Shown: positions 42,776 to 55,349 of the stretch, in pieces
Layout: every line of letters starts with the position of its first letter
Position numbering within the stretch: position 1 is the stretch's first letter
Source: Notospermus geniculatus
Taxonomy: Eukaryota > Nemertea > Pilidiophora > Heteronemertea > Lineidae
Assembly: GCA_002633025.1 (NCBI GenBank)
Contig: NMRB01000414.1
Span: 317,830 to 381,829, forward strand
Direction: 5' to 3'
DNA: 64,000 bases
Made by a program: the position numbers and the translations under genes
The notes under the pieces: model-generated
Told to the model about the DNA's origin: nothing
Databases searched by the model: none
Seen by the model: only the letters and a program-made list of their open reading frames with translations

Positions 42776-43960
42776 CCCCCTTTGCATCCTCTTTCAGACA
42801 CTTGCGTCAAACTGCACTTTCCCCAATTGCTGGAAGCTTGGCACTATCGTTCCTATTTTTAAGAACAAGGATCCAACAGTTCCGCCTCTAACTACCGCCC
42901 GGTTACACTGTTAAATGCTCTCTCTAAAGTCTTTGAGCGTGTAATCTTTGCCAGCGTCTCAGACTTCGTACTTCGCAACAACCTGATCTACGAATAGTTT
43001 CATAAAGGGTCACGACACACAGAAACAGTTAATTCACATTGCCCACATGATTCTTTCGAATCGCAATCATAACAAGGATACCAGAGGTATTTTCCTAGAT
43101 ACTGAAGGGGCATTCGATGCAATCCCCCATTTTCTACTTTTGAACAAATTGCGCTCTTATGGCTTTGGTAATAATATTATCAATTTATTCAGGTCGTATT
43201 TGTCTCATAGACAATTACGGGTTAGGGTCAATAACGCTTTCTCTCAATGGTCCCAACCAAATGTTATTAATAGTGGAGTTCCCCAGGGATCCATTCTGGG
43301 CCCATTACTTTTCTTACTTTACATTAATGATCTTGCTGATGTTGTCCAGCATTGTAAGCTTTACCTTTATGCTGACGACAGTTCCCTTTTCTTTCCCGTG
43401 GAAGCTAATGAGGATGTTCACATATCTAACCAGCTCTTACAGAGTGATCTAACTGAGATGAATATGTGGTCTAACATTTGGGAACTGAAATTTAAAGCGA
43501 GCAAGAGCAACGAAGTAATCTTTCACTCTCCTCACAGAGGGAATCGACAGTTCCCAACTCTTCTTCTGAATAATGAACAGATCCCGAGGAGCAGTTCTCA
43601 TCGTCATCTTGGTGTCCTTCTGGACTGTAAACTCGATTTTCAAAAACACATTGATTCTATTATTTTAAAATGCAACAATAAACTTAATCCACTTGTGGCT
43701 CTTGCTCACTCGGTCAAATCGACACATATTGAGCGTATATACATGGCATACATTCTATCCCATCTTGAATACGGCTCGTTACTCCTTCAAATAACCAAGA
43801 TCAACTTGCAAAATTAGATAGAGTTCATTATCGAGCAGCACTCACCACGAGTGGTTGTCTCCATGGAACGAACACTGCCAAAGTTCTTGAATCCCTGGGC
43901 TGGATGACTCTTTCTGATCGTAGAAATGAAAAACTTTTAACGATGGTGTATGATAACGAG
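42776..43960 (+). pseudogene. non-LTR retrotransposon reverse transcriptase fragment
   Basis: The main open part is 43047-43817 (256 codons). RT motif A is FLDTEGAFD (16-24), motif B SGVPQGSILGPL (76-87) and motif C YADD (108-111), followed by a thumb-like HLGVLLD block. Upstream, NYRPVTLL...LSKVFERV is recognisable but separated by a stop at about 42997 and frameshifts. Downstream another shift near 43785 leads to a conserved post-RT helical stretch (GWMTLSDRRNEKLL). The motifs fit CR1/L2/Jockey-group LINEs. Active residues remain, but the gene is broken and lacks its endonuclease on the 5' side. Confidence 0.92.
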
Positions 43961-43964
43961 AGTC

Positions 43965-44429
43965 ATTCAGTTGGATCTTCATCTGACAACCAACACATCA
44001 CTCGTTAAGGCATATCAAGTAATCCCAGGCCTCAGTGATCATGATATGATTGTCGTGGACAGTGACATTCATCCAGTAACACCCAAGTCTAACCCAAGGA
44101 TTGCTCACTCTTTTCATAAGACCGATTGGGACCAGATCCGAACGAAGACAAGTCCTTCGGGGAGAAGTTTATGTTGGAGGCCCCAACACGTAGCGTTCAA
44201 GAGAACTGGAATGCCTTCCAGGGTCATATGCATCTCATGCTGCGCACCTACGTTCCTCATAAACGTATCTCTGGAAGGTTAAACGTCCCATGGTTTAATC
44301 CTCATCTTCGCAGAAGGTTAAACGTCCCATGGTTTAATCCTCATCTTCGCAGACTAAGTCGGAAAAAACAGAGACAGTTCAATAAAGCACGGAAATCAGG
44401 CAAGAAAGAGGACTGGGCCTCTTATAGAA
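43965..44429 (+). pseudogene. LINE endonuclease C-terminus and linker, cut by gap
   Basis: The frame DLHLTTNTSLV ... PGLSDHDMIVVD is the C-terminal part of an APE-type endonuclease, with the SDH motif carrying the catalytic histidine. It is followed by a linker with WFNPHLRRLSRKKQRQFNKA that normally leads into the RT. Here this part comes after the RT fragment, so a second LINE copy or a rearranged one is present. A frameshift near 44140 separates two readings. A 39-bp direct duplication (about 44276-44353) repeats RLNVPWFNPHLRR in frame. The sequence runs into the assembly gap. Confidence 0.85.
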
Positions 44430-44979
44430 NNNNNNNNNNNNNNNNNNNNNNNNNNNNNNNNNNNNNNNNNNNNNNNNNNNNNNNNNNNNNNNNNNNNNNN
44501 NNNNNNNNNNNNNNNNNNNNNNNNNNNNNNNNNNNNNNNNNNNNNNNNNNNNNNNNNNNNNNNNNNNNNNNNNNNNNNNNNNNNNNNNNNNNNNNNNNNN
44601 NNNNNNNNNNNNNNNNNNNNNNNNNNNNNNNNNNNNNNNNNNNNNNNNNNNNNNNNNNNNNNNNNNNNNNNNNNNNNNNNNNNNNNNNNNNNNNNNNNNN
44701 NNNNNNNNNNNNNNNNNNNNNNNNNNNNNNNNNNNNNNNNNNNNNNNNNNNNNNNNNNNNNNNNNNNNNNNNNNNNNNNNNNNNNNNNNNNNNNNNNNNN
44801 NNNNNNNNNNNNNNNNNNNNNNNNNNNNNNNNNNNNNNNNNNNNNNNNNNNNNNNNNNNNNNNNNNNNNNNNNNNNNNNNNNNNNNNNNNNNNNNNNNNN
44901 NNNNNNNNNNNNNNNNNNNNNNNNNNNNNNNNNNNNNNNNNNNNNNNNNNNNNNNNNNNNNNNNNNNNNNNNNNNNNNN
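44430..44979. other. assembly gap
   Basis: 550 undetermined bases between the LINE fragment and the left MULE copy. The outer end of the MULE duplication is hidden in it. Confidence 1.
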
Positions 44980-45478
44980 ACAGAATAGGAAAACAACATA
45001 GTGATCTTAACATATCTGCCCCTGGAACATCTCGATCCCATGAAACCTTCTGCGAACTGAAGTAAAACGATTTAATATGGCACACCATATCAACATGGTC
45101 TCAATTTGGTGCCGAAATCAAAATTACCTTCACAATTTGATAACGATTTCAAAAAACTGAAGTGTCTTCTCTTTTCTTGCCCGTATTAATCAAGTCGTAT
45201 TTTAAGAAAGGTAACTTTATTGTTCAATATAGTCTCACAAAAGTCGGAGGCCACGTGCCAGCGAAAAACGACAACAACAACAACCTTCACTCCGGGGCGG
45301 CCGTGGCCCCGACGCCGACGACAGCTGGGGGCCTGGGACACCACAAAGACAACGAACATAAAATATGTGGTACATAATCTGACGTAACATGTCTCGTTAT
45401 TTACAAGTTAAACCATGACGCCCATAAAATGTACATGTATAAGAACAAACGTCAGGACTTTCCTTCATTGCAAACTAG
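44980..45478. repeat. 3' flank of the left MULE copy
   Basis: Inverted match to 60207-60540, with about 200 extra bp (about 45155-45350, including a CAACAACAACAAC run and a GC-rich 'ccccgacgccgacgaca' stretch) absent from the right copy. Confidence 0.75.
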
Positions 45479-47060
45479 TTAATACCCAATACAGTGCGAA
45501 ACCGCTCTCCAGTATGAATCAAGGTCTCTTTCTCCGTCAACATACTGCCCTTTTAGGCGCAAAAGTCGTTCCTCCAGCTGCCTCCATTTGCGTTTTCTGG
45601 CCGGGGGTGGGTCCCCTCGGTCTGCTCCATCGATGGATCGCTCAACACTGGCTTGGATAGCCTATCTTTCAGATTGCGTAAGAAGGTCCATAGGGATGGG
45701 TGTTTCACCACAACTGTATCATTGAGGACTCTGTGGTAACCTACAGCAAGTGAAAAAAGCAGTAGGGTCATTCCACATTCATTGGCGATTTTTGGTATCA
45801 AAAGTAGTTGGAACGGGTAACTGTGACTTATGTGGTGATTGATATTCTTAAAGTAAACCCAAAAGTAATGTCATGCACCCGAAGGCAATCAACAGCTGTT
45901 GAAGCAATGTTTTTGCAAATTTTACCTGTCAATTTTTCACACTTGCACCATGATATTCGGGCTTTTCTGGAAAAAAGCTCTCTGATGTAACCTTTCCTTT
46001 AGTAGCACGGCAAGTGCAACACTCAAACACCAAATGATGAATCTTTTGAAAGACAAGCGTCGGAGACAGAAATTTGAATGGATGTCACTAAGTAACCATA
46101 AATAATGACAGCTGACCGATGTACTGACACATGCTCTCATTTTATTCCATTCAAATCTCCCGGCGTCTACCTTGCCTTGCCTGCTAGCCTTTCATACTCA
46201 TACTTACTTTCTACGTTGTTATTTGTCCTTTGGTCAATGTTTCTTTCGTACACGTTCCATAGAATCGGTGGGAAGGTGCCATTTATGTATGTGCTTTGCA
46301 CGTACATAAAAAATGTAGCAGGGCTGGGTGTCTATTGATCAGACGATTTGCTCTTCTTGCAGTCCGAAGTATATTAAAGTTCATGGCCATCAACGGCAAT
46401 GGGAGATACCCCAGTGCCATCACTTTCCGGAGACATTGCTGCATGTTCTCATTGCGACGATATGGTCTGGCAAGGCCCAACTCTTGGATATTCCTCCATT
46501 GGGGTGAAATGAATAACATCCTCGCACCTGTGCGTGAGGGAGCTCCGGTTCTAGTGCAGTTATCAAGGCATGCTCGAAGTCGCATATGACCGACCATACG
46601 CGGGCGCCATCGTCGATGGCTGATGCGGCGCATGTTTTGCTTGATTGCAGACAAAACTTGCCTATAATGGCCAATACCTCTGTTTGTCATCAGCACTTCT
46701 GCAAACGGTAAGACCCATCCGTGATAATTCCCAAGGATTGTGAAGAACTGATTGTAAGGCCTTGGACAACTACGAAAGGTACCGTTCATATAGACATCTC
46801 TGCACTGTTGCAGCTCTCTCAAGTCGGAATCGGTGGCGAATATGGCGACACCCCAGTCGTTATCTTGGTGTAAAAGAAATCTTTCTTCTAACCAGGTTTC
46901 TGCCCAGGCTCTATCTATTACTACGTCATCTACCTCTGTGGGGATTTCCGGAAGTTGTCCGACTCGTGCTCGATGTAAGGTCGATCGAAACGAGTGAAAA
47001 GGGTCCACTGGTGGTGGTCGATCTCCTCCTCCCTGGACCACTCGGCGATGGATCCGGGCA
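45479..47060 (-). pseudogene. truncated MULE transposase copy
   Basis: Inverted near-identical copy of 58307-60206. It starts in the middle of the protein (at the equivalent of residue ~105). The FLYWCH zinc finger and everything upstream are missing, replaced by the 47080-47446 repeat. A 4-bp insertion after RWRPRMV and a later deletion break the frame, so the CYFHF block is lost. The intron (donor GTAAGT ending at 46207, acceptor before 45740) and second exon are recognisable, with a further small insertion near 45660. It retains Glu (GAA, 46209-46211) in the NNNVES motif where the full-length copy has Lys. Confidence 0.93.
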
Positions 47061-47079
47061 ACAGTACAGTGTTAGAAAT

Positions 47080-47446
47080 AATATGTAAATTTACAGTGAT
47101 TTTTTCCAGTGAATTTTTTTTTCTGTAAAATAAATTAACACTGAAATAATGGTTAAAACACATTGCATGTAATTTAACAATGAAAATATAATGTAAATCC
47201 AGATAACAGTGAAATGACTGTAGAAAAACAACGCCTATAGAAATTAATGTAAATTTCTAGCAGTTTTTTTACATTGGATGAACTGTAGACTAGATTTACG
47301 TTGGTGGCACGCTTTAAAAACATTGTACGTTGTACACAGTGAATTTTCATGTAAATTAAAGTACCACTGATGTTGTTAGAATGAAATAGTTTGTGAATTT
47401 ACAGCAATTTTCATGTAAATAAAGTTTGAATAAATTAGCATCTGAA
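47080..47446. repeat. diverged GTAAATTTACAGTG-type tandem repeat
   Basis: Related to the ~168-bp units at 57250-57740. 47330-47446 is an almost exact direct copy of 57253-57345. The orientation is direct although the neighbouring MULE genes are inverted. The match stops at the undetermined base 47447. Confidence 0.75.
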
Positions 47447-48280
47447 NTTTTCCTGCAAACTTGTGCACTATTAGCCCTTTATATCATGAAAGATATGTGT
47501 TTCAGAATACAGAATATATATGTGCCATGTCTGTCAGCTGCTGTCAGCTAACTGAAATTTGATAAAATAAATGGGGTCTTCTGAACAGTATGTTTCCAGA
47601 TCTGGTAATATTTTGATAACATTACGGTTTGTTACCAAAATTGGAAATCAGTTTCCAGGTAAATGTTCTGTACATTTCTAATGTCTTCCTGGTAATATCT
47701 CTTTCATCTAGTGTCTTTGGCATGTCAGGCAAGGTGGGGTGTATTCAATTAGTGATTTTTTTTACTTTTTACTATTTGCCACCAAAATGTCTCCTTCGGG
47801 AGCTGTGTTTCCAAATGTCATTAAACATACTTTTAAGACTAAACAATATTGTGCCTGCTGAAATCTGCTCAGCTTATGGGATTTTTTTGCCAGTTTGTCT
47901 ATCAGCTACGTTCTACATGTCTTTGCTAATTGAGACTTGCCGAAATATACGGCTTATGGGATCTAAACGTGTGGTTTGTTTCCTGATCTGGTAACATTTT
48001 AACAATATGATACCATTGTTACCAAAATTGGAAATCTGTTTCCAATTCATTCCCAATACAGTGTGGCACACATTTCAGTGCACTGGTTTGGTGCAAAATG
48101 CTAGGATTCTTTGATGGGAATTTGACCAAAATCTAGATTCAATATTTTCCTACATTTTTTACACAATAGACCCGGATGTGTCTTCTTTTTCACTCCAAGA
48201 AGAGCTATACCATGCTTAACACTGTTAAAGATAAACTTTTCTCCCTGAAGTTGTCTTGTCACTAATTACATGTACATGTA

Positions 48281-49181
48281 CAGGCATTGACAGATGTTTA
48301 TCTACACCTGATATCTTGAATATTTCAAATACTACTGCACCAATTTTGACACAGTTTGTTGCTTAAGAAAGGAAAACCTTTTGGTCACATTTCTGCATCC
48401 AAATTTTGGAAATTTGAAAATATCAAAATTATGTTATAGCTCATTAGAAAAAACATTGAAAATCAACATTTTTATTTCCAAATTTTATTTTCATTTTGCT
48501 AGTAGTCCTGATAGAATGGAACATTCTGAGGGTTTTGGTCCTTGTTTCATCAAAATCTGTCGAGTGGTTGCTGAGATATTTGAGATTATCAAATTTTTGA
48601 TAATTTGAGATTTTCTTGATTTTTTACAAAATTCTGATGTCAGTCGATAGAGCTGACCTCAAATCATAAAATTATAAAATATTGGATGATCCGCATAACT
48701 GGTGAGAAATTACACATATTTTTCAAAATATCAACATTTTGATATTTCAATATTTCTACTCAATTAACGCCAAAAGTTTCAAAATAAGGTAAACCTATAA
48801 TCTGAGGTTAGCTTTATCGAATGGTATCAAAATTTCTTGAAAAACGTGAAAATTTCAAATTATCAAAATTTTGATAATCTCAAATATCTCAGCAACCACT
48901 CAACAGATTTTGACGAAACTAATTTCAAAATCTTTGGAAAGTTCCACTCTATCAGACTTATTATAAAAATGAAAATAAAATTACAAAATAAAAATGTTGA
49001 TTTTCAAGTTTTTTCTGATGAGCTATTACATAATTTTGATATTTTCAAATTTCAAAAATTTTGATGCAGAAATATGACCGACAAGTTTTCCTTTCATATG
49101 CAACAAACCGTGTCAAAATCGGTGCGGTAGTATTTGAAATATTCAAGATATCAGGTGTAGATAAACATCTGTCAATGCCTG
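48281..49181. mobile_element. 901-bp foldback element, TA-flanked
   Basis: Arms of about 340 bp beginning CAGGCATTGACAGATGTTTA, with TA outside both ends (48279-48280, 49182-49183). The other copy of the host tandem repeat lacks the element at about 51735. Non-coding. TA flank indicates Tc1/mariner-type mobilisation. Confidence 0.95.
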
Positions 49182-49628
49182 TACATTGCTAAACTTTTCC
49201 TTATTGGGTAGAGTGAGCCCAAAGGATTTACATTCTATACATGATATTGGAATTGATCATGTCACAAGCACATTACTATTTAAAATCTTTATTCATGACC
49301 CAATTAGGCCTAATGTTTTTAGAAGCTGCATCATCCAGCTGGTTGAAATACTGTTGACCAGTCAGCTAACTGAAATTTGATAAAATAAATGGGGTCTTCT
49401 AAACAGTATGTTTCCAGATCTGGTAATATTTTGATAACATAAATGATTTGTTACCAAAATTGGAAATCAGTTTCCAAGTAAAGGTTCTGTACATATTTCT
49501 TTTCTCATGTGTATTAGGCATGTCAGGCAAGGTGGGGTCCATTCAATTTGTTGTGATTTTTTACTTTTTACTATTTGCCACCGAAATGTCTCCTTTGGGA
49601 GCTGTGTTTCCAAATCAAATGTCATTAA

Positions 49629-50410
49629 GGTCGATCTATAGTCATTGGGTTTTCCCCAGACAAACACATTCCAAGGGACTCACTGGCGTGAAACTGAATG
49701 AATCATAATGAATAATAATTGCCTCTACTCTGTTCGCCAATTTTAGGCCGCGCTTGCGCTCAAATAGATCTTATTGTTGTCAGTCAATTATAAGCCTTGG
49801 CATTCAATGGTCCGCTGATTTGCACATGTAATATTTGGAAACGTACTATAGTGAACGTGTGTTACAAATAGTAAACAAACCCACGTGAAGAATGAAGTTC
49901 CAAATTTGCGAGCAGTTTTTCTCCCACGTTTATAAACATTTTTCAAACTTTGAAAATGGAAATGTGTTGCTCGCAAAATGGAGCTTGTCCCTATAACAGC
50001 CGATTCCAGGTTTTTGAAGTAGATGTCCGCGATATTCAGGAAAAATAGAAAATTATCAGGAGTAAAAGCTAAATTTTGTTAATTATAAGCATAATTAACA
50101 CATTTTTAAAAAAATCCGCGGTTATACGGACATGCGCTAGGCAAGGCTGCGTCTTTTCCAACTGAGTTTGCTTCGATGCGACATAGCATGTTGACGTAAA
50201 ATTGCTCAAGGAAATTTTTCGGCCTTTCCAACAAAGTCATTTTTCTGGGCAATCCGGAACTAGGATCCAGTTATTTAGGGTGAAAGTTCACTTAGATGCT
50301 TCATACGTAACGTACCATACTAAAAATGTTTTTGTAATCATTGTTATAAATGAATTATCACAAGTTAAAAGTTGGGCAGTTCAGTGCCACGCAATAGGTA
50401 TAGATCGACC
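49629..50410. mobile_element. TTAA-flanked element A
   Basis: Ends GGTCGATCTATA and exact complement, with TTAA on both sides (49625-49628, 50411-50414). TTAA target duplications are diagnostic of piggyBac-type transposition. The interior is AT-rich and non-coding. Its right TTAA is simultaneously the left TTAA of the next element. Confidence 0.85.
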
Positions 50411-50414
50411 TTAA

Positions 50415-51346
50415 AGCTGACGTGAATGAACAAAAACCACAGCGCCACAGTATGGTGGTCAACAGAAGTGCGAACGCCCTTCGAAGTCCCTCCAGAACAT
50501 GATAGACTACCGACCTATTTGGTGGCGCCACTATATTCAATCTCAGGCTTTCAATCGAGACACATCAAGAGATAGTGTCCCAAGTGACAGAGCCTGATAG
50601 ACTTAGTACGTTCCGTAGGAACCTGAGTATGAGGTTGGCCAGGGTTCTTTAGTGCTTGCGCCCAGTTGAAATATATGGTACAATGGCAAAAACTTCGGCA
50701 TCAACAAATAATACACCACTCGTCCGAGTTTCAGAAACTCCATTTGGTGACATTGCAAACATGTTGCACATAAATCTTATTTGATTTATTTTGCCATAGT
50801 TTCGTTATTTGAATATATTTTCACAGAAATGCAATGTACTTGGTCCGAGCAGCAATACATACATGACTTGTACGATGATGTGTGTATATTTGTAGAAATA
50901 TTTAATTGATTACGGTAATTATGGCCAAAGGAATAAAATAAGAATTTTCCTCAACGTATGTGTAATGATATTTGATGACGTTGATGTACGTAAAATCAGT
51001 GTTGTATTGTTTTTGAACGCATAAATGTTTTCAACTGGTGCTTCGATAACACCATAAATGTCAACAAGATGTGAATACTAAGAATGGTGATCAACTTTCC
51101 TCTCTGGTTCCGAAAGAACATAACGCCTTCGACATGCTGACGTCATTGGGACGCCATCTCTCGATGTTACTCCATTGACTGACTCATGGAGAATATAGTG
51201 GCGCCACCAAATATGCTGGTAGTCTATCAGGTTCTGGAGGTGCTTTGAAAGTGCCTTCTGGTCGTTTGTATTTCTCTTGACCACCACCGTGTCGTGGTGG
51301 TCTTTTTCAAAGCTGGAATCTCCAGTTTTGTTCATTCACGTCAGCT
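50415..51346. mobile_element. TTAA-flanked element B
   Basis: Terminal inverted repeats ~160 bp (AGCTGACGTGAATGAACAAA through TTTGGTGGCGCCACTATATT), flanked by TTAA at 50411-50414 and 51347-51350. Non-coding. The right half from about 50804 is repeated at 63630-64000. piggyBac-like MITE. Confidence 0.9.
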
Positions 51347-51975
51347 TTAAAGATACTTTTCAGACTAAACAATATTGTGCCTGCTGAAATCTGCTCAGCT
51401 TGGGCAGTTTGTCTATTAGCTGCTCTCTACACGTCTTTACTAACTGAGACTTACCATCGTGTGGTTTGTTTCCAGATCTGGTAATATTTTAACAGTATTA
51501 ACCATATGTTACCAAAATTGGAAATGTGTTTCCAATTCATTCCTAATACAGTGTGGCACACATTTCAGTGCACAGTGGTTTGGTGCAAAATGCTAGGAAT
51601 TTCTTTGATGGGAATTTGACCAAAATCTAGATTCAGTATTTTCCTATATATGTCTTCTTTTTCACTCCAAGAAGAGCTTATCATATGCTAACACTGTTAA
51701 ACTTTGCTCACTGAAGTTGAGATCTGCACATATATTTGCTGAACTTTTCCTTATTGGGTAGAGTGAGCCCAAAGGATTTACATGACATTGGAACTGATCA
51801 TGAATTCCTCCTATTTCTGAAAATTAAGGACCAGTATTTGCGGGAATCAAAGTAGGCCTTCAGTTATCTTGCGTGTCACAAGCACATCACTTTTAAATCT
51901 TTATTCACGACCCAATTAATGTTTAAAAACTGCATCATCCAGCTGGATGAAATACTGGTGACAAGTCATTAAAGT

Positions 51976-53420
51976 GGTGACTGTAACTCGGCCTCAGGTC
52001 CATTAATTTATCAAAGTCAATGTATGCCCCATTGCCAACATGTTACCTTGGTAATTTTTAAAATCAATCGAAAGTTCTGTCATTTCAATTGGCAATGACG
52101 AGTCATACATTTATGAATGAAGACTAGCAAATGCTTTTACTTGAGTCAATACAAATGCACTAGGCAATGCTGTACAAATCTGACATAGTCTCTCTATTCA
52201 TATGGCCCAATGGGACAATTTTGTCCTAATTTGGTGCTTTACGTCCTCTTTAGGAAACAAATATCCAAAATAGAGCAGTATGTTGTTTCCTCTTCAGAAA
52301 ACAACATACTGATAGCACGTTGATGGATCACAACTTCTCACCTTTGCTTGTAATCACCCAACTCATGTTATTGTTGGGTGGAAATAAGTTAGGCTGAGTT
52401 TACATCGGAATTTTGGGAATCTCAATTCTCTGAGATGTGGTTTCATCAGTGCTATTCTTTATAACCAATACACAACTACAAGTTTGACAAGCCTGCCGAC
52501 CTGGATGGGTCAAGTGGGAGGATTTTGAGTTGATGAAGGAATATAAGGAGTTAAAATGGGGGGGGGGGGGGNTGCTGTAACCCTACCCTGCCCTAATTAG
52601 CTTGGGTAGGTAGGTAGGCATATATTTTAATTTTTTTTAGTTGGAGGTGGAAAAAATTTTGCAATTTCCACAAAATAAAATAAAAATATACTAGGTGTTT
52701 AAAAACAATGTCTTTTGGGGTTTATGACGCATTGACATTCAGTTTTGAAGTGTAAAAAGTTTTAGGTCGGCATACTTCGTCTTTGCCGGTCGGCAAATCG
52801 GGTCCTTTGGGGCATAAAAAAACATATTGGCTATTACCCCTATAAAAAGTTTTGGGTCGGTACCATTTACGTAGGGTCGGTCGGGTTACGGCAAACAGAC
52901 ATATTTTTGGGTCTGGCCTTATACACCGTGCCATAGCCAGCACAGGGATCTGACACGAAAGTTGTAAACCCTCATCAGGATTGTTATTTGTATTGCACAA
53001 ACACTCCACTCAACAATCAGCCTCATATGCCACGATGACCCAGATTCATGGTATAGGCTAACATCAGCCCCAACTATCTGCTTATCAGTCACTGGTAAAT
53101 CACTGGCATTTTTAGACTGGTCAACCCTACACCTGTCTTAGTGAACTTGGCGCTCATTGGAGGAAAATCCAAGGGATTGTTCATTTGTTCTACCTGCCAT
53201 GCATCAAAGCCCGATAAACTTATAATCACTGCTGCCATGATATCAGCATTGGTTTTACACAGGAAATGATTTTCGACTTCGTTTAAAACGAACTGCAGGT
53301 GAGAAACGAACTCGGTGAACAGATTACTTGACTAAAACGATAGCCCCCCTCAGGGTGCAATTTTATGGTTCTTTGAAGGCACTAGCGTCCGCCAAACGTC
53401 CAAAATTTTCCATCGTCGAC
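51976..53420. other. no gene recognised
   Basis: Contains a G homopolymer run ending in an undetermined base (52572), and a stretch with repeated AAAAAGTTTTGGGTCGG and GGGTCGGTCGGG words (52750-52900). The 95-codon minus frame across it reflects these repeats. No gene supported. Confidence 0.4.
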
Positions 53421-53765
53421 CAGGGTTTCCGCCAGGATTGTCAAGGAGGGGGGGAGAAAAAAAACAATTTTTTGAAAAAAAATTTGTTTGAAAAAATTTT
53501 TAAAAAAAAAATTTTTTTGGTTTTTTTTTCATTAAAAATGGCCTCCAGAGTCATTTTTTACCCTCTAAAATGCAAAATTAGTCTTCCTTCTGCATGAAAA
53601 TTGCATTTGAAATGTAACAAATTGAAGAAAAACGCTACTGAAGTCAAAATAGTGATATTTGAAAAAGGTTAGTCTGCAAACTTGAGGGGGGGATATCCCC
53701 TCCTTGAAATTTTTGAGGAGGGGATTCATCCCCCCCCCCCATCCCCCCCTCTGGCGGAAACACTA
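53421..53765. mobile_element. hAT-like MITE with poly-G/poly-A core
   Basis: Ends CAGGGTTTCCGCCAG and the complement of TAGTGTTTCCGCCAG. The 8-bp flanks TCGTCGAC and TCGACCAC agree at six of eight positions. The interior is low-complexity A/T and C/G runs. CAGTGTTTC termini are common in hAT-derived MITEs. Confidence 0.65.
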
Positions 53766-54351
53766 TCGACCACTCTTGGCCCACGCTAGTAGGCCTACAC
53801 AAACATGTATCGTGATGCATTGCAAACCATGACCTACTGATCTTCATGAAACGGCCAAGGAAAACTGACAAAACCGTCTTTACGGCTCACACTTTAACGT
53901 TCTCAGCTCATTATCTGCTGGACATGAGAAAATGACCCACATAAACCATAACATCAAAAATGAATACAAATGGTCACTTTTTAAAGGCGTAATTTTTGCC
54001 GGCAGAAAAATCGAGGACGAAAATAATGGCTCAACTATGGTGACCACGTGACCCAATATAGCGGAACTCTCTCTTACTGCTGCAGGGAGGTGTCCCCCCC
54101 CCCCATATTACACGCCCCTGCCACAGAAAAGTAAGAAGCACATGGCAAACCAACCACAGTCAACCACCCCACCACCCCAACCATGATGCTTTATACACAT
54201 ACTGATTCCTATAGCATAGCACAGCATAGAAGTTCTTTACAGCCACTGTAACATTACATAACTGCTTCCCATGGAAACCCAAGGTTTGTTTATCTTAGCC
54301 TCTGGCAGGAACACCACACCGGGGCAAGGTTGACTTATGGTCAGACTGGAG
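53766..54351. other. no gene recognised
   Basis: A C-run near 54092-54103. No other feature supported. Confidence 0.4.
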
Positions 54352-55349
54352 GGTAGGTTCTAAACCTTGGAACCATGAAACCATGAAACCAGCCAGGAAA
54401 CTATGGAACCACCCAGAAAACCATGAAAATACCCAGGAAACCATGGAACCACCCAGGAGCCACCCAAAATATCCTTATTCTTAAACATGACATGACATTA
54501 GCTATTTTCCAATTGCTATGGAGGTAAAAAGCATGTATGATTATCATCAAGATTTTATACTATTAATGGTGAACACAAGTGTAAACAAATCATAATTTAG
54601 CCTTCTCAGAAAGATTAGCCTTCTCAATATAAACAACAAGGGGGTCACTGAGGTTCCCAACCTCCATGCAGAAACCTAGCACATGTGGTCTCAGGCATTG
54701 AGATCATGCCGAGCTTCAGTCTCAGAGTTGGCAAGGAGTCCGAACACCAGGGTGCCCTGGATGATTAAGAGTAAGATTGAATCTGCAGCCAGAGTCAAGA
54801 GCATCAAGAGTGCAATATCATGATGGCTGTCATCATAAAGACATTGATGTCTTAATAATATGCTGTCATGTACTAGTATTTAGGCCTAAAACCACTTGAC
54901 CTGTTTGAACAAGTACAAAGTAGTCCATCACTTCGTTTTGTCATTTCGTCATTTTGCTGTTTTGACAAAGCCGGAATAAAAGTATAATTTTGGGTGGTTC
55001 CATAGTTTCCTGGGTGGTTTCATGGTTTCATGGCTGGTTTCATGGTTTCATCGTTCCAAGGTTTAGAACCTACCATTGTTGACTTCCTAATAACGGGGTA
55101 AAATTAAGTCGTCATCTTTCCAACGGTATGTTTCGTATCGCTTTGTGGATGAAGAGCACTTCTCCTCGGCTTGTGGTAATCGACTCGACGCGACGCGATC
55201 ACTCGATGACTCGATGGTTGCTAGGTAGGCCAATTTAATTTTCCCGCGTGACGTATAGTAAATTTTGGGTGGTTCCATAGTTTCCTGGTTGGTTTCATGG
55301 TTTCATGGCTGGTTTCATGGTTTCATCGTTCCAAGGTTTAGAACCTACC
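54352..55349. mobile_element. inverted-repeat element with two right ends
   Basis: The left end GGTAGGTTCTAAACCTTGGA, followed by repeated ACCATGAAACC/CCAGGAAAC words, is complementary to two right ends, one finishing at 55074 and one at 55349. The two right ends are nearly identical for ~90 bp (from TTTTGGGTGGTTCCATAGTT) and separated by ~185 bp of unrelated sequence. Non-coding. Confidence 0.8.

Larger units (their letters stand above)
47525..51975. repeat. tandem duplication, each copy interrupted by insertions
   Basis: The unit beginning CAGCTAACTGAAATTTGATA occurs at about 47530 and 49365. Its later parts ('gactaaacaatattgtgcct', 'cagtgtggcacacatttcag', 'attgggtagagtgagcccaa', 'tgcatcatccagctgg') appear at 47840-49350 and again at 51365-51960. 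Copy 1 is split by 48281-49181, copy 2 by 49629-51346. Uninterrupted it would be about 0.9 kb. GTTTCCAGATCTGGTAA, containing the palindrome CCAGATCTGG, recurs in it. The 121-codon frame at 47629 lies in this repeat and has no features of a gene. Confidence 0.85.

Noticed and set aside
44126-45088. Frames of 220-291 codons across the second gap
   Set aside because: Only the first ~100 codons of the plus frame are real sequence (the LINE linker); the rest is undetermined.
47629-47994. 121-codon frame with hydrophobic stretches
   Set aside because: It lies in the tandem-duplicated repeat, the second copy (49448) diverges with frame breaks, and the hydrophobicity comes from T-rich sequence.
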